Notes under the pieces: model-generated
Told to the model about the DNA's origin: nothing
Database searches by the model: none
Seen by the model: only the letters and a program-made list of their open reading frames with translations
Assembly (NCBI GenBank): GCA_964493505.1
Contig: CAZBNP010000010.1
Span: 119,452 to 183,451 of the forward strand
Length of the DNA: 64,000 bases
Reading direction: 5' to 3'
Source: Chryseosolibacter sp964493505
GTDB taxonomy: Bacteria; Bacteroidota; Bacteroidia; Cytophagales; Cyclobacteriaceae
Made by a program: the position numbers and the translations under genes
Shown here: positions 20,007 through 26,992 of the stretch, piece after piece
Numbering within the stretch: the stretch's first letter is position 1
Layout: every line of letters starts with the position of its first letter

Positions 20007-21389
20007 CTAAGGTGTCGTTGGCAATGTGTCTTTCCACTTCAAAAGGGTCTCTACCATTTTCCTCGCCTGTCTGCTATTCGTTTTGGCGAGATCGTTCTCC
20101 TGAACGCGGTCTTTCGTTATATCATACAACTCGATGCGCTCGGGATTTTGAGACATCAAAAGTACCTTTTCACGATCAAGCATCGCGAGCTCTACCCAGT
20201 TCGCCTCTTTTCCAAAAGGGCCGCGCCATTCCCAAAATAAGGGCTTCGTGCGTTGAAACTTTCTCCCCTCCAGGATCTTCAATACATTTACCCCATCAGG
20301 CTTGTAATGTTTTGGCAACGGTATATTGGCAGCCGCAAGCAATGTGGGGAGTATGTCGACCGCCGCGATGACTGAGCTTGCATCAACGGTTCCGGCGGGA
20401 ATACGACCTGGCCATCGGGCTATAAAGGGAGTATTGATACCGCCCAGATAAAGACTGCGCTTTCTGCCGCGTAGTCCACCTGTTTCACCCACGCTGAAGA
20501 ACCGAACATGTTCTGGATCCTCATGAGGATCCTCCGGCCCATTGTCACTTGAGAAGATCACCAACGTATTCTCTGCCAGACCAAGTTTTTCCAGTGTATC
20601 CAATACATTGCCAACGATCCGGTCGGCTCGGGTGATGGCGGAGTAATACGTCCGCAGTGGCTCGGGCGTGTCGGGGTATGCCTTTTTATCCTCCTCGGTC
20701 GCAGAGACATATGTATGCGTCTCGTGTATCCAAAGGTTCACAAAGAAGGGGCGGCCTTTTGCTTCGGAGATGAATCGAATCGCGTGTTCAGCTGCCGCCG
20801 CGGTAATATAGCTCGATGCAATCGGGTGATGCGCCTCGCCCGCTTTTTCCTGAAATGAACTGTTTTCGAATACCGACCGTCCTGGGCCGGTCCAGACGGC
20901 AGCTTCATCAAAACCGTAAGCCTCCGGGCGGGGCGTCTCGGGAGTGATATGGGGCCCATGTAAGGAAAGGTGCCACTTTCCAAAATGCCCTGTTGTATAT
21001 CCGGCGTCCCTCAACAGTTTGGGAAGCAAAGTCGCGTTGGGATCAAGCCAATCGGGCATTCCGGCTGCGACATTCTTATCGTGTCTACTTATCGCCGTAT
21101 GAATAGAGTGCCGGGCTGGGAAATTTCCGGTCATAAGCGCCACCCGACTCGGCGAACAGACCGGACTCCCCACGGTGAACCGGTGGACATCCACTCCCTG
21201 ACTTGCCAGCCTGTCGATGTTCGGCGTCTTAAGATCTTTATGTCCATGAGACGCGAGGTCGCCCCACCCCCAGTCATCGGCGTAAATGATAAGGATATTC
21301 GGCTTTTCAGCGTTAGGCTGGGCATATAACGTCGTACAAACTCCCAGTAAAAAAAGCACTCCAAACATATTCGATATCTTGCGCATCAT
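20007..21389 (-). CDS. Secreted arylsulfatase-family sulfatase
   Basis: Formylglycine-dependent type I sulfatase of 460 residues. It has a signal peptide (MFGVLFLLGVCTTLYA), a metal site NILIIYADDWGWGD (Asp38/Asp39), the modification motif C-S-P-S-R with Cys78 (GSPVCSPSRVALMTGNFPAR), HFGKWHL, and SSDNGPE for the remaining metal ligands. Being of the Cys type, it needs an anaerobic or FGE maturation enzyme, which is not in this window. It lies 35 bp after the broken beta-helix gene and 38 bp before the DUF1593 gene, all in one direction, suggesting one operon acting on a sulfated glycan. Confidence 0.93.
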   Translation of the reverse strand: MMRKISNMFGVLFLLGVCTTLYAQPNAEKPNILIIYADDWGWGDLASHGHKDLKTPNIDRLASQGVDVHRFTVGSPVCSPSRVALMTGNFPARHSIHTAISRHDKNVAAGMPDWLDPNATLLPKLLRDAGYTTGHFGKWHLSLHGPHITPETPRPEAYGFDEAAVWTGPGRSVFENSSFQEKAGEAHHPIASSYITAAAAEHAIRFISEAKGRPFFVNLWIHETHTYVSATEEDKKAYPDTPEPLRTYYSAITRADRIVGNVLDTLEKLGLAENTLVIFSSDNGPEDPHEDPEHVRFFSVGETGGLRGRKRSLYLGGINTPFIARWPGRIPAGTVDASSVIAAVDILPTLLAAANIPLPKHYKPDGVNVLKILEGRKFQRTKPLFWEWRGPFGKEANWVELAMLDREKVLLMSQNPERIELYDITKDRVQENDLAKTNSRQARKMVETLLKWKDTLPTTP

Positions 21390-21424
21390 TCTTGAATTTT
21401 GTTCTGTTTCATCGGCATATTCGC

Positions 21425-21892
21425 CTACTCATTGATCTGCCGGAGATGTAAGGGGAAGTCCTTCGTGAGTCCGACCTTATCCTTGATATCCACCTGTTCG
21501 ATACCAATCTTAAGCGCGGGCGATGCCGCCTTTAATCGAAAATCTCCTTCGATCCAGTTTTCGAAAAGAGGATCCGCATATACCGAACTTCCATCGAATC
21601 CATTCTTTCGCAAATCAGTTAAAACAGTATTCATTTCAAAACCAGGATTGTTCACACTGTAATACAGATTATTATCCACGATGTTGTCGGACATCATAGC
21701 ATATACATGCGGCGGCTTCGCATCTTTAATGAAAGTGTAAAAATTATCTCTTTCACCGGTGCTTACAAAGATGTTATTGACCACGTCAGCATTACCGAAA
21801 TTGCCCAGTGCTTGTATAATCCCTTTTGACGATCCTTTCGATACATCAACAACAAAATTGTTTCGGACAATATTTTTTCCTTTGGGAGCTAT
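21425..21892 (-). pseudogene. C-terminal remnant of a right-handed parallel beta-helix protein
   Basis: The frame runs without interruption from just after a TGA at 21895-21893 to the stop at 21425. It encodes about 155 residues resembling the end of a beta-helix protein: IVRNNFVVDV, VVNNIFVSTG, NIVDNNLYYSV, then the typical closing block YADPLFENWIEGDFRLKAASPALKIGI. Intact relatives of this kind have several hundred residues before this point. The only start codon near is a GTG inside a repeat, so no complete gene remains. The break coincides with the left border of the accessory island. It was presumably the first gene of the sulfatase operon. Confidence 0.8.
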
Positions 21893-21992
21893 TCACCAAT
21901 CTAGAAAGGATGAAAGAATGTTAAAAGTATATGATAAAATAGTACATCCATTGGATAAACACCAAAGCCGGGTCGTTACGCAGACCCGATAG

Positions 21993-22559
21993 GATGACCT
22001 GGATAAAAAGCTGGTCAAATTGTACCGAGAAACTAAAGGTACTTTTCCATATACGTCACTGTGTATATGGGAGACCGGATGGGTTAACGAATTCCAGCAG
22101 CATCTGACAAACAAGTCCTTCACTATTATCGAAACGGAAAAAGACGCTTGCGAATCTGTATTTCATAAATTACAGGACAGCAGTACGACAGTCTTTCTTG
22201 AACCCATCCTGGACATAATGGAAAAGTATGTCATCATTCACGATCATGCGATCATCCTAAAGCCGTTGGTCACGGAAGCTCCTTTACAGGAAGTAAGCCA
22301 GGTAAATATCCCAACCATCGAAAAGCTGCTCGTTGATCTTTTTTGTGATGATGAGATATTCTACTTCTTCCAGGGCAGGGAACTACAGCATATTTGGAAA
22401 AATGCGTTCGGAAAATACAGTATTCAGCATGACCGGCTTTTGCGCTATGCCAGTCGCCGGAAGCGAAAAGATGAGATTTCAGGCCTTATGAAGAAGAGCA
22501 CCCGGCAGCAAACTCACTTAGATAAAAAAGTGGACTCAGGACAGGGAACTATTTTGTAA
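21993..22559 (+). pseudogene. N-terminally truncated DUF6577-like (AbiEi-related?) protein
   Basis: The frame opens after a TAG at 21990 and encodes DLDKKLVKLYRETKGTFPY, TSLCIWETGWVNEFQQH, a central EAPLQEVSQVNIPTIEKLLVDLF block and RLLRYASRRKRKDEI. As I recall the DUF6577 family, members carry an N-terminal winged-helix half of about 70 residues before this; here it is missing. A 24-codon piece in the same frame (ATG at 21918) precedes the TAG and does not look like that half. No ATG opens the conserved part, only a TTG at 22020. Related proteins may be antitoxin-like partners of nucleotidyltransferase toxins; no such toxin is present. Probably dead. Confidence 0.55.
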
Positions 22560-22577
22560 ACCTATGGGTTGACATTT

Positions 22578-23118
22578 ATGAACAGACTAGCTATATTTGA
22601 AAAGGAGAAAGATCGGCTGTTTGCAGCCTGCTTTGAACCTGGTCAAAAAGATGAACTGGATAAGGCTCTTGATTTCTGGCACGACCTTGAAGAACTAAGA
22701 GCATTTTTTATGCAGTATCGTGAAGACCTGAGCCGGTTTGAACCGGCCTGGAAGGTTAAGGACGCAGTCAGGCAGGCTATAACTGAGGCAGAGACGATTT
22801 ATGATCTTTTGACCGGGTTTTCGGAACGTGATCAACTTAACGAATTGTTTAAACCATTGGATAACCGTGAAGTTGAGCAGCCATTGTACGAGTTTCAAAA
22901 ATTGAAAGCTAGAGGCAAAATACGAAAAAGGAATGCTTCGGTTATATGCTGTAAAATTTCGTGAGTGGTACGTCATTACTGGCAGTGCTATTAAGCTAAC
23001 CGATCAAATGGATGGAAGGCCGCATTTGAAGAATGAGCTTAATAAACTGGAACTGGTTAGAAAGCTTTTGCAGGAAGGAAACCCAGAAGGATTTTTTGTT
23101 TACTTAGATATTGAATAA
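22578..23118 (+). pseudogene. Frameshifted toxin (RelE/HigB-like fold candidate) upstream of an XRE antitoxin
   Basis: Two overlapping frames read as one protein if a single base is removed near 22926-22932, inside an A/G-rich run. The first part (from ATG 22578) gives LAIFEKEKDRLFAACFEPGQ and ends KLKARGKIRKR. The second continues MLRLYAVKFREWYVITGSAIKL and ends with helices HLKNELNKLELVRKLLQEG. The strand pattern at the junction and the closing helix resemble RelE/HigB-type toxins. The stop lies 2 bp before the antitoxin ATG, the normal HigBA order. The toxin is inactive as read unless the shift is a sequencing error or is bypassed. Family assignment is tentative. Confidence 0.55.
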
Positions 23119-23120
23119 CG

Positions 23121-23432
23121 ATGGCAACGAAAGGAAAAAGTAAAAAGCCGCAGGCATTGGCTGATGCCACCCCCGCTTATGGGTGGAAAGAACGGAAAGA
23201 TTACAAGGTAGAAAACAGAAGCCGGCTAAGGAAGTCCATGAGTGTTGCGCTAAGAATACTCGATATCCTTGATGAGCGAGGCATGAGCCAACAAGACCTT
23301 GCCGACAAATTGCGGGTAACACGCCAACAGGTTAGCAAAATTTTAAAGGGCCAGGAAAATCTGACATTTGAAACAATTGATAAACTCGAAAAGGCTCTCG
23401 GGATAGAACTTGTCCATGTGGTAGAAGCATAA
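23121..23432 (+). CDS. XRE-family HTH antitoxin (HigA-like)
   Basis: Intact 103-residue DNA-binding protein. A basic, low-complexity N-terminus is followed by a Cro/C1-type helix-turn-helix at about residues 47-98: MSQQDLADKLRVTRQQVSKILKG, then LTFETIDKLEKALGI. It follows the frameshifted toxin by 2 bp, so it is probably the antitoxin and autorepressor of that module. It is the only unbroken gene in the left half of the island; an antitoxin surviving its toxin's loss is a common end state. Confidence 0.75.
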   Translation: MATKGKSKKPQALADATPAYGWKERKDYKVENRSRLRKSMSVALRILDILDERGMSQQDLADKLRVTRQQVSKILKGQENLTFETIDKLEKALGIELVHVVEA

Positions 23433-23449
23433 CTGCCGGACTTTGATTT

Positions 23450-23600
23450 TTGATGAAGGTTATCTTGCAGCACGGGTCACAAATCAGAATCCAGCTTTCT
23501 GAAATACCTCAAACTCGACGGGATGGATTATGCAAAACTGGCGGCGAAGAGCAAATTCTTCAATGATCGGAAGCTATTGAAGTTGAGGGTGGTGGCTTGA
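23450..23600 (+). pseudogene. C-terminal remnant of a tyrosine recombinase (integrase)
   Basis: The frame ending at the TGA at 23598-23600 gives STGHKSESSFLKYLKLD, then AKLAAKSKFFNDRKLLKL. A GHK/R motif followed about nine residues later by a Tyr in FLKYLK is the usual last catalytic block (His/Lys and nucleophile Tyr) of Bacteroidota phage-type integrases. Just before it, in another frame, LMKVI fits the normally adjacent residues, so a frameshift lies near 23467. Nothing else of the recombinase remains upstream, where the antitoxin gene ends at 23432. This is the best sign that the island was once an integrating element. Confidence 0.6.
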
Positions 23601-23681
23601 CTTGAGTTATTTATACAAGCATCGAGTCGGAATCGCAAAATGGTGGTCTTGCGTCGCCGCGGCACCCTAAATCAAATTTAG

Positions 23682-23711
23682 GACAGTAAATACCATTTAC
23701 TGTCTTTTTTT
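23682..23711 (+). terminator. Intrinsic terminator
   Basis: Perfect 10-bp stem, gacagtaaat (23682-23691) and atttactgtc (23695-23704), with a 3-base loop and then seven T. It is correctly placed to end transcription of the toxin-antitoxin/integrase remnants. The rest of the gap from 23601 to 23862 shows nothing I can name. Confidence 0.8.
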
Positions 23712-23862
23712 GATTTTGGAGTTTTCGTATTGAAAGCTTCCCTTAGTTAGTAACCATAACACCAACGCCCCGTCGAAGACGACTCTATAGATATACGCAT
23801 ACGCAGTCACAAAATCTCGAAGAGAGTATGTCGGGGCTCGCCCACTCAACACGGTATCACAC

Positions 23863-24254
23863 CTAATTATACCAATCCCAAGGATTATCCATCGTCAGGT
23901 CGCGAATATTTTTAAAGTCATCAGCGTTTCGGGTTAGCAGGGTAACGCCGTTTACAGTGGCGGCAATGATGGCATCTGGTAATTTCAGCTTAGGTAATGA
24001 CTCCTGATTTCTATACTTTCATTACCTACTTGGTCAGTCAGTAATATAGAGCATCGTACCAGTGGCAAGGAAATCTTCAATATCCTGTAAAACATTGGCA
24101 GGAGCATTAAAGCCAAGCACTTCAAGCCGCGATATATGGAATAGAAAAAAGTGTTGTCAAATATTTCGTCAAGGCGCTGTTCAGCTTTGCCGGTAAATTT
24201 TCTTCGGGTGTAATCAATCAGGACATTAGAATCCATTAAATACGATGCTGCCAT
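23863..24254 (-). pseudogene. vapC: Frameshifted PIN-domain toxin (VapC-like)
   Basis: The ATG at 24254 opens SYLMDSNVLIDYTRRKF, with the first PIN-domain Asp, and continues to about DNTFFYSI. The reading then changes frame: the text SRLEVLGFNAPANVLQDIE is visible in another frame, and TDQVGNESIEIRS returns in the first. After a further shift the C-terminus LKLPDAIIAATVNGVTLLTRNADDF is clear, with a later acidic active-site residue, to the TAG at 23863. At least three shifts break it. The family is secure and the gene is dead as written. Confidence 0.72.
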
Positions 24255-24462
24255 TCGTCACGGGATTGCCTAATATACTGCTGCATTTTTTCGCCCAAGT
24301 CTTCCGGTATGATGCCCTTGTAATCGGAGGCTTTTTTCCTTGTCAATTGCCTGTCCTTTACAGGCGATTTTGTATTGAGGACTTTGATTAGATTTAAAGT
24401 CTCAAGTTCTTCAGAAGGCTTATAACCTTCTCATTTAAAACATCTATGGTGAGTGTTTTCAC
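24236..24462 (-). pseudogene. vapB: Frameshifted antitoxin gene of the VapBC pair
   Basis: A GTG at 24462 starts KTLTIDVLNEKVISLLKN. One base out of frame near 24415 the text goes on as LETLNLIKVLNTKS and then KKASDYKGIIPEDLGEKMQQYIRQSRDEW to a TAA at 24236. The overlap of about 19 bp with the PIN gene is the usual VapB-VapC arrangement. A short beta-strand start followed by a helix and an acidic, flexible C-terminus fits the antitoxin, but the DNA-binding family cannot be named with confidence. Confidence 0.55.
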
Positions 24463-24657
24463 AATTACAAAAATTACAATGTTGTCATCGACATCGCTTA
24501 ACGGCAGTAAGTCTCGCCGATATGTGGCGGAGTGCCATGGCATCTCATTCAAAGATACAAAATTTTGAGGGTCTAAAAACAAGCGAAATAGGGGGGCCGG
24601 CCGTTTTGATGAGACATTTTGTATGAAGACAAGCTTAATTCCGTTTCTCCGAGGAGA

Positions 24658-25545
24658 TCATTTTTTATGACCCTTGTTCTTGGACTTTTTCTTTGCTTGA
24701 TTCTTCCTTTCCTGCTTGTTACTTTCCTTCAATTGTAAAGATGTTGCGGCATTCAGGGATGTGACTACTTTTTTTCCTGTCTTTGCTTCTAATTCTTTCC
24801 TCGCATTTCGGGCAATAGTGCCGCCCTGTTTTGCTACTTTTTTACTGTCGTCAAACGTCTTTGGCTTTACAGCTTCTGAAATATCTTTGGCCGATGCTTC
24901 AGCTAGCATGTTTAAAATCAGTTCGGTATTGGTCATATTATCCCGAAGGTTTTCCTTTTTTAAACCTTTCAGGATTTTGTATTCTTTGGTGGTTTTGTCC
25001 GACCACGCTTTGGTTATGATATCCGTAAGCGTAGCGAAATGAACGCCTTCCTTTAGCCCCCGCTTTTTCCATTCGTTGGTAAGCTCTTTGCGTATCTCGA
25101 TGCTTTTCAGTCTCTGGTTAATCCAGTTTTCGGAATAGCCCAGGTTCACATATTGTTGTAATGCGCGATCGATAGATAATTCAGGGTCCTGCATTTCGTC
25201 TAATCGCTCAGATGCTACCTGAGCCAGCCAGAGCTTAAAGGGCTCTGCCTTTGGCGATGGGATGGACTGAATAAGGCGGAAGAGTTGCTCCGTATCGGCA
25301 ACATCGGTTAGGTAGTATTTCCCGTCTGCGGCTGGCATTTTCAGTTGACTACAATTTGTAGTCAACTGGCTTCCTTCGGCTTTCAGCCTTGTTTTTAGCA
25401 CACTCCAATACTTTCTGGGGTTAGGGCTGCCTGTCAAAACAGCAATTACATCGACAATGGAGAAATACCATTTCTCTTGTTCTTCATCCCAAAGACTTCT
25501 AACTTTCTTGTCTTCAAAAACCTTGATTTCATTCTGTTTTTCCAT
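24658..25545 (-). CDS. BRO-N domain protein (phage antirepressor-like)
   Basis: 295-residue protein with a BRO-N domain over about residues 5-110: IKVFEDKKVRSLWDEEQEKWYF, SIVDVIAVLTGSPNPRKYW, YLTDVADTEQLFRLIQSIP and PKAEPFKLWLAQVA. A conserved helical region follows (DRALQQYVNLGYSENWINQRL). The C-terminus is strongly basic (KKKSKNKGHKK), suggesting DNA or RNA binding. I use the ATG at 25545; the frame extends upstream only through a TTG at 25575 that lies inside an inverted repeat. BRO-N proteins are common phage and mobile-element cargo, often regulators. Unlike most of the island, it appears intact. Confidence 0.8.
   Translation of the reverse strand: MEKQNEIKVFEDKKVRSLWDEEQEKWYFSIVDVIAVLTGSPNPRKYWSVLKTRLKAEGSQLTTNCSQLKMPAADGKYYLTDVADTEQLFRLIQSIPSPKAEPFKLWLAQVASERLDEMQDPELSIDRALQQYVNLGYSENWINQRLKSIEIRKELTNEWKKRGLKEGVHFATLTDIITKAWSDKTTKEYKILKGLKKENLRDNMTNTELILNMLAEASAKDISEAVKPKTFDDSKKVAKQGGTIARNARKELEAKTGKKVVTSLNAATSLQLKESNKQERKNQAKKKSKNKGHKK
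25342..25368. repeat. Perfect inverted repeat inside the BRO-N gene
   Basis: Arms cagttgactaca (25342-25353) and tgtagtcaactg (25357-25368) with a 3-base loop. On the coding strand it falls in the codons for SQLTTNCSQL within the BRO-N domain. Arms this long are unusual in coding DNA. Whether this is a binding site or chance is open. Confidence 0.6.
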
Positions 25546-25572
25546 CAATTCTATTTGATTTTTGACCCCTTT

Positions 25573-25599
25573 CAAACCGTTACAAATGGTAACGGTTTG
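25573..25599. repeat. Inverted repeat upstream of the BRO-N gene (possible operator)
   Basis: Perfect 11-bp arms caaaccgttac (25573-25583) and gtaacggtttg (25589-25599) around a 5-base loop. It ends 28 bp before the chosen start of the BRO-N gene. No T-run follows on the minus strand, so a protein-binding operator is more likely than a terminator. Confidence 0.55.
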
Positions 25600-25779
25600 A
25601 GTTGTCTCATTTTGGACAGATCAAGCTGAGTTCTACCCAAGATATCGGATTATCGTCAGATTGAAAATAGCGATGTAGCGGCAGGTCTCCCTATGCCCTC
25701 CCGCTCTGCTACCTGAGAGGATACTATGCTTCTCCTCCGGACTAAATTGTCGTCTTGATTTTGGCAAAAGGAGTATTAT

Positions 25780-25817
25780 TTTGCGAAACGTATTGTTTTT
25801 TGATACCTTTCGCTAAA
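25780..25817 (+). promoter_or_regulatory. AbiEi promoter/operator: promoter elements embedded in an inverted repeat
   Basis: A -33-like TTTG (25780-25783) and a -7-like TACCTTTC (25804-25811) are 20 bases apart, matching the Bacteroidota promoter layout. The start is predicted near 25818, about 20 bases before the abiEi ATG. The same bases form an imperfect inverted repeat, gcgaaa..tat facing ata..tttcgc (25783-25813). AbiEi antitoxins are known to repress their own promoter by binding inverted repeats, so this is the likely autoregulatory site. Confidence 0.5.
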
Positions 25818-25837
25818 TATTACTTCAAATATAGCAA

Positions 25838-26653
25838 ATGAGACCTATTTTCGGGGGGCTAAAGGATTGGATAGAGGGCCTTCAATCGAAAGGCAAGCTG
25901 GCATTTTCACTTCGCCAGGCTCATGAAGCCTTCCCCGAATTGTCTGAAGATGCCGTGAAGCTCTCGCTGAACAGGCTTTCCAGAAAGGATAAAGTAGTAT
26001 CAATCTACAAGGGATACTATCTGATAATCCCCCCGCAATATTCTTCCAAGGGAATCCTGCCGCCAGCTTTGTATATCGATGGACTTATGCAATATCTACA
26101 GCGACCCTATTATGCCGGACTACTTAGCGCAGCGGCGTATCACGGAGCCGCCCATCAACAGCCCCAGGAATTCTTTGTAGTCACTTCACTTCCCGCTTTA
26201 CGCGCAACAGAACGGAAAGGCATCAAGGTAAATTACATCAGCAAAAAATCCATCAACGAAGCACTCATAGAAAGCCGGAAAACTGAAAGTGGGTATCTAA
26301 AAATTTCATCTCCGGCGTTGACTGCAACTGATCTGGTACAATTTGAAAAAAGAATAGGCGGACTGAACCGGGCCGCAACTGTAATCAACGAGTTGGCCGA
26401 AGCGCTCAGACCGGAAATGTTCAACGCTGCTTTGTTCAGCGAAGCATCAACATACTCCATTCAACGGCTCGGATATATACTTCAATATAAGGCTGGTCAA
26501 AAGCAATTAGCGGAAGCATTGTTGCACGAGGCGACACAAGCAAGACTTTCATTTTTCCGCGTGCCTCTAAAAGCTGACCTACCTGTTAAAGGATTCTCAT
26601 CGGATGAGAATTGGAAGGTGATTGTAAACACAGAAATTGAAACGGACTTTTAG
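25838..26653 (+). CDS. abiEi: AbiEi-family type IV antitoxin (cognate toxin missing)
   Basis: 271-residue protein with an N-terminal winged-helix half (FSLRQAHEAFPELSEDAVKLSL, LSRKDKVVSIYKGYYLIIP) and a C-terminal antitoxin half (YYAGLLSAAAYHGAAHQQP, FFVVTSLPALRATERKGIKV, LKISSPALTATDLVQFEKRIGG). This is the normal AbiEi layout and length. AbiEi represses the operon and counters AbiEii, a nucleotidyltransferase toxin encoded directly downstream. Here only about seven codons resembling an AbiEii start follow, fused to another sequence. The antitoxin therefore appears intact but orphaned. Confidence 0.85.
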   Translation: MRPIFGGLKDWIEGLQSKGKLAFSLRQAHEAFPELSEDAVKLSLNRLSRKDKVVSIYKGYYLIIPPQYSSKGILPPALYIDGLMQYLQRPYYAGLLSAAAYHGAAHQQPQEFFVVTSLPALRATERKGIKVNYISKKSINEALIESRKTESGYLKISSPALTATDLVQFEKRIGGLNRAATVINELAEALRPEMFNAALFSEASTYSIQRLGYILQYKAGQKQLAEALLHEATQARLSFFRVPLKADLPVKGFSSDENWKVIVNTEIETDF

Positions 26654-26688
26654 TCGGTTCAAGTAGAATTAGAGAGATAAATAAACGA

Positions 26689-26847
26689 ATGATTCCCCAG
26701 GCGTACATCCGGCCCGCTTTGCGTGTCACACTTCCAACGTTAAGGGTATACGAGCTACAGGGCAAGCTAATACCCAAAAGAGCGGGCAAGAGAGTGCTCT
26801 ATACGAAGGCGGATATTGAGGCTTTCATTGCTTCATTGCGCCCCTGA
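26689..26847 (+). CDS. 52-aa chimeric ORF: AbiEii-like start fused to excisionase-type HTH tail
   Basis: ATG at 26689, TGA at 26845-26847. The first residues, MIPQAYI, are what I would expect at the start of the AbiEii toxin in its normal place, 35 bp after abiEi. From about residue 12 the sequence is instead VTLPTLRVYELQGKLIPKRAG, then RVLYTKADIEAFIASL, the second half of a MerR/excisionase-like HTH as found in Bacteroidota mobile elements. A deletion joining the two genes in frame would explain it. Whether it is translated is unknown; the HTH lacks its first helix and is probably not functional. Confidence 0.55.
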   Translation: MIPQAYIRPALRVTLPTLRVYELQGKLIPKRAGKRVLYTKADIEAFIASLRP

Positions 26848-26870
26848 AATGCCACTGGGAAAAGATTAAA

Positions 26871-26897
26871 AAGCACCGGGATCTGGTGCTTTTTTTA
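26871..26897 (+). terminator. Intrinsic terminator after the AbiEi/chimera unit
   Basis: Stem agcacc (26872-26877) / ggtgct (26885-26890), 7-base loop, then seven T (26891-26897). An A-rich stretch on the 5' side could let it act from the other strand too. Confidence 0.78.
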
Positions 26898-26953
26898 TGC
26901 CCGAAAAACATGTTTTTTCCGATTTTGTTGACCTGATTGTTGACCTGCTAAAG

Positions 26954-26988
26954 TAAAAAACCGCGAATGCAAGCTGCAATCGCGGTTT
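26954..26988 (-). terminator. Intrinsic terminator downstream of tRNA-Cys
   Basis: On the minus strand the stem aaccgcga / tcgcggtt (positions 26987-26980 and 26966-26959) is followed by a T-run (complement of 26960-26955). It begins only 5 bases after the tRNA 3' end, the expected place for a tRNA terminator. Confidence 0.8.
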
Positions 26989-26992
26989 ATCG

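Larger units (their letters stand above)
21893..26897. mobile_element. Decayed accessory island (integrative-element and toxin-antitoxin remnants)
   Basis: This 5-kb stretch differs from its surroundings. Nearly every gene in it is a fragment, frameshifted, or a stand-alone member of a normally paired system. It contains toxin-antitoxin remnants of four kinds, the catalytic tail of a tyrosine recombinase, a phage-type BRO-N gene and a short excisionase-like HTH chimera. The left border cuts a beta-helix gene; the right border lies close to tRNA-Cys, a usual integration target. No intact transposase or integrase and no flanking direct repeat was found, so the mode of arrival is inference and the borders are approximate. 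Confidence 0.6.

Noticed and set aside
24394..24582. 62-codon minus-strand frame starting MFLDPQNF upstream of the VapB remnant.
   Set aside because: Its last third is the frameshifted antitoxin start; the upstream part has no recognisable content, and the GTG at 24462 is the better start.
25600..25837. A hidden gene or small RNA between the BRO-N and abiEi genes.
   Set aside because: No open frame of useful length with a start, and no convincing structure other than the promoter/operator described.
26898..26950. 19-codon frame MPEKHVFSDFVDLIVDLLK after the terminator.
   Set aside because: Too short, begins at the T-run of a terminator and has an internal direct repeat (gttgacctg); no support for translation.
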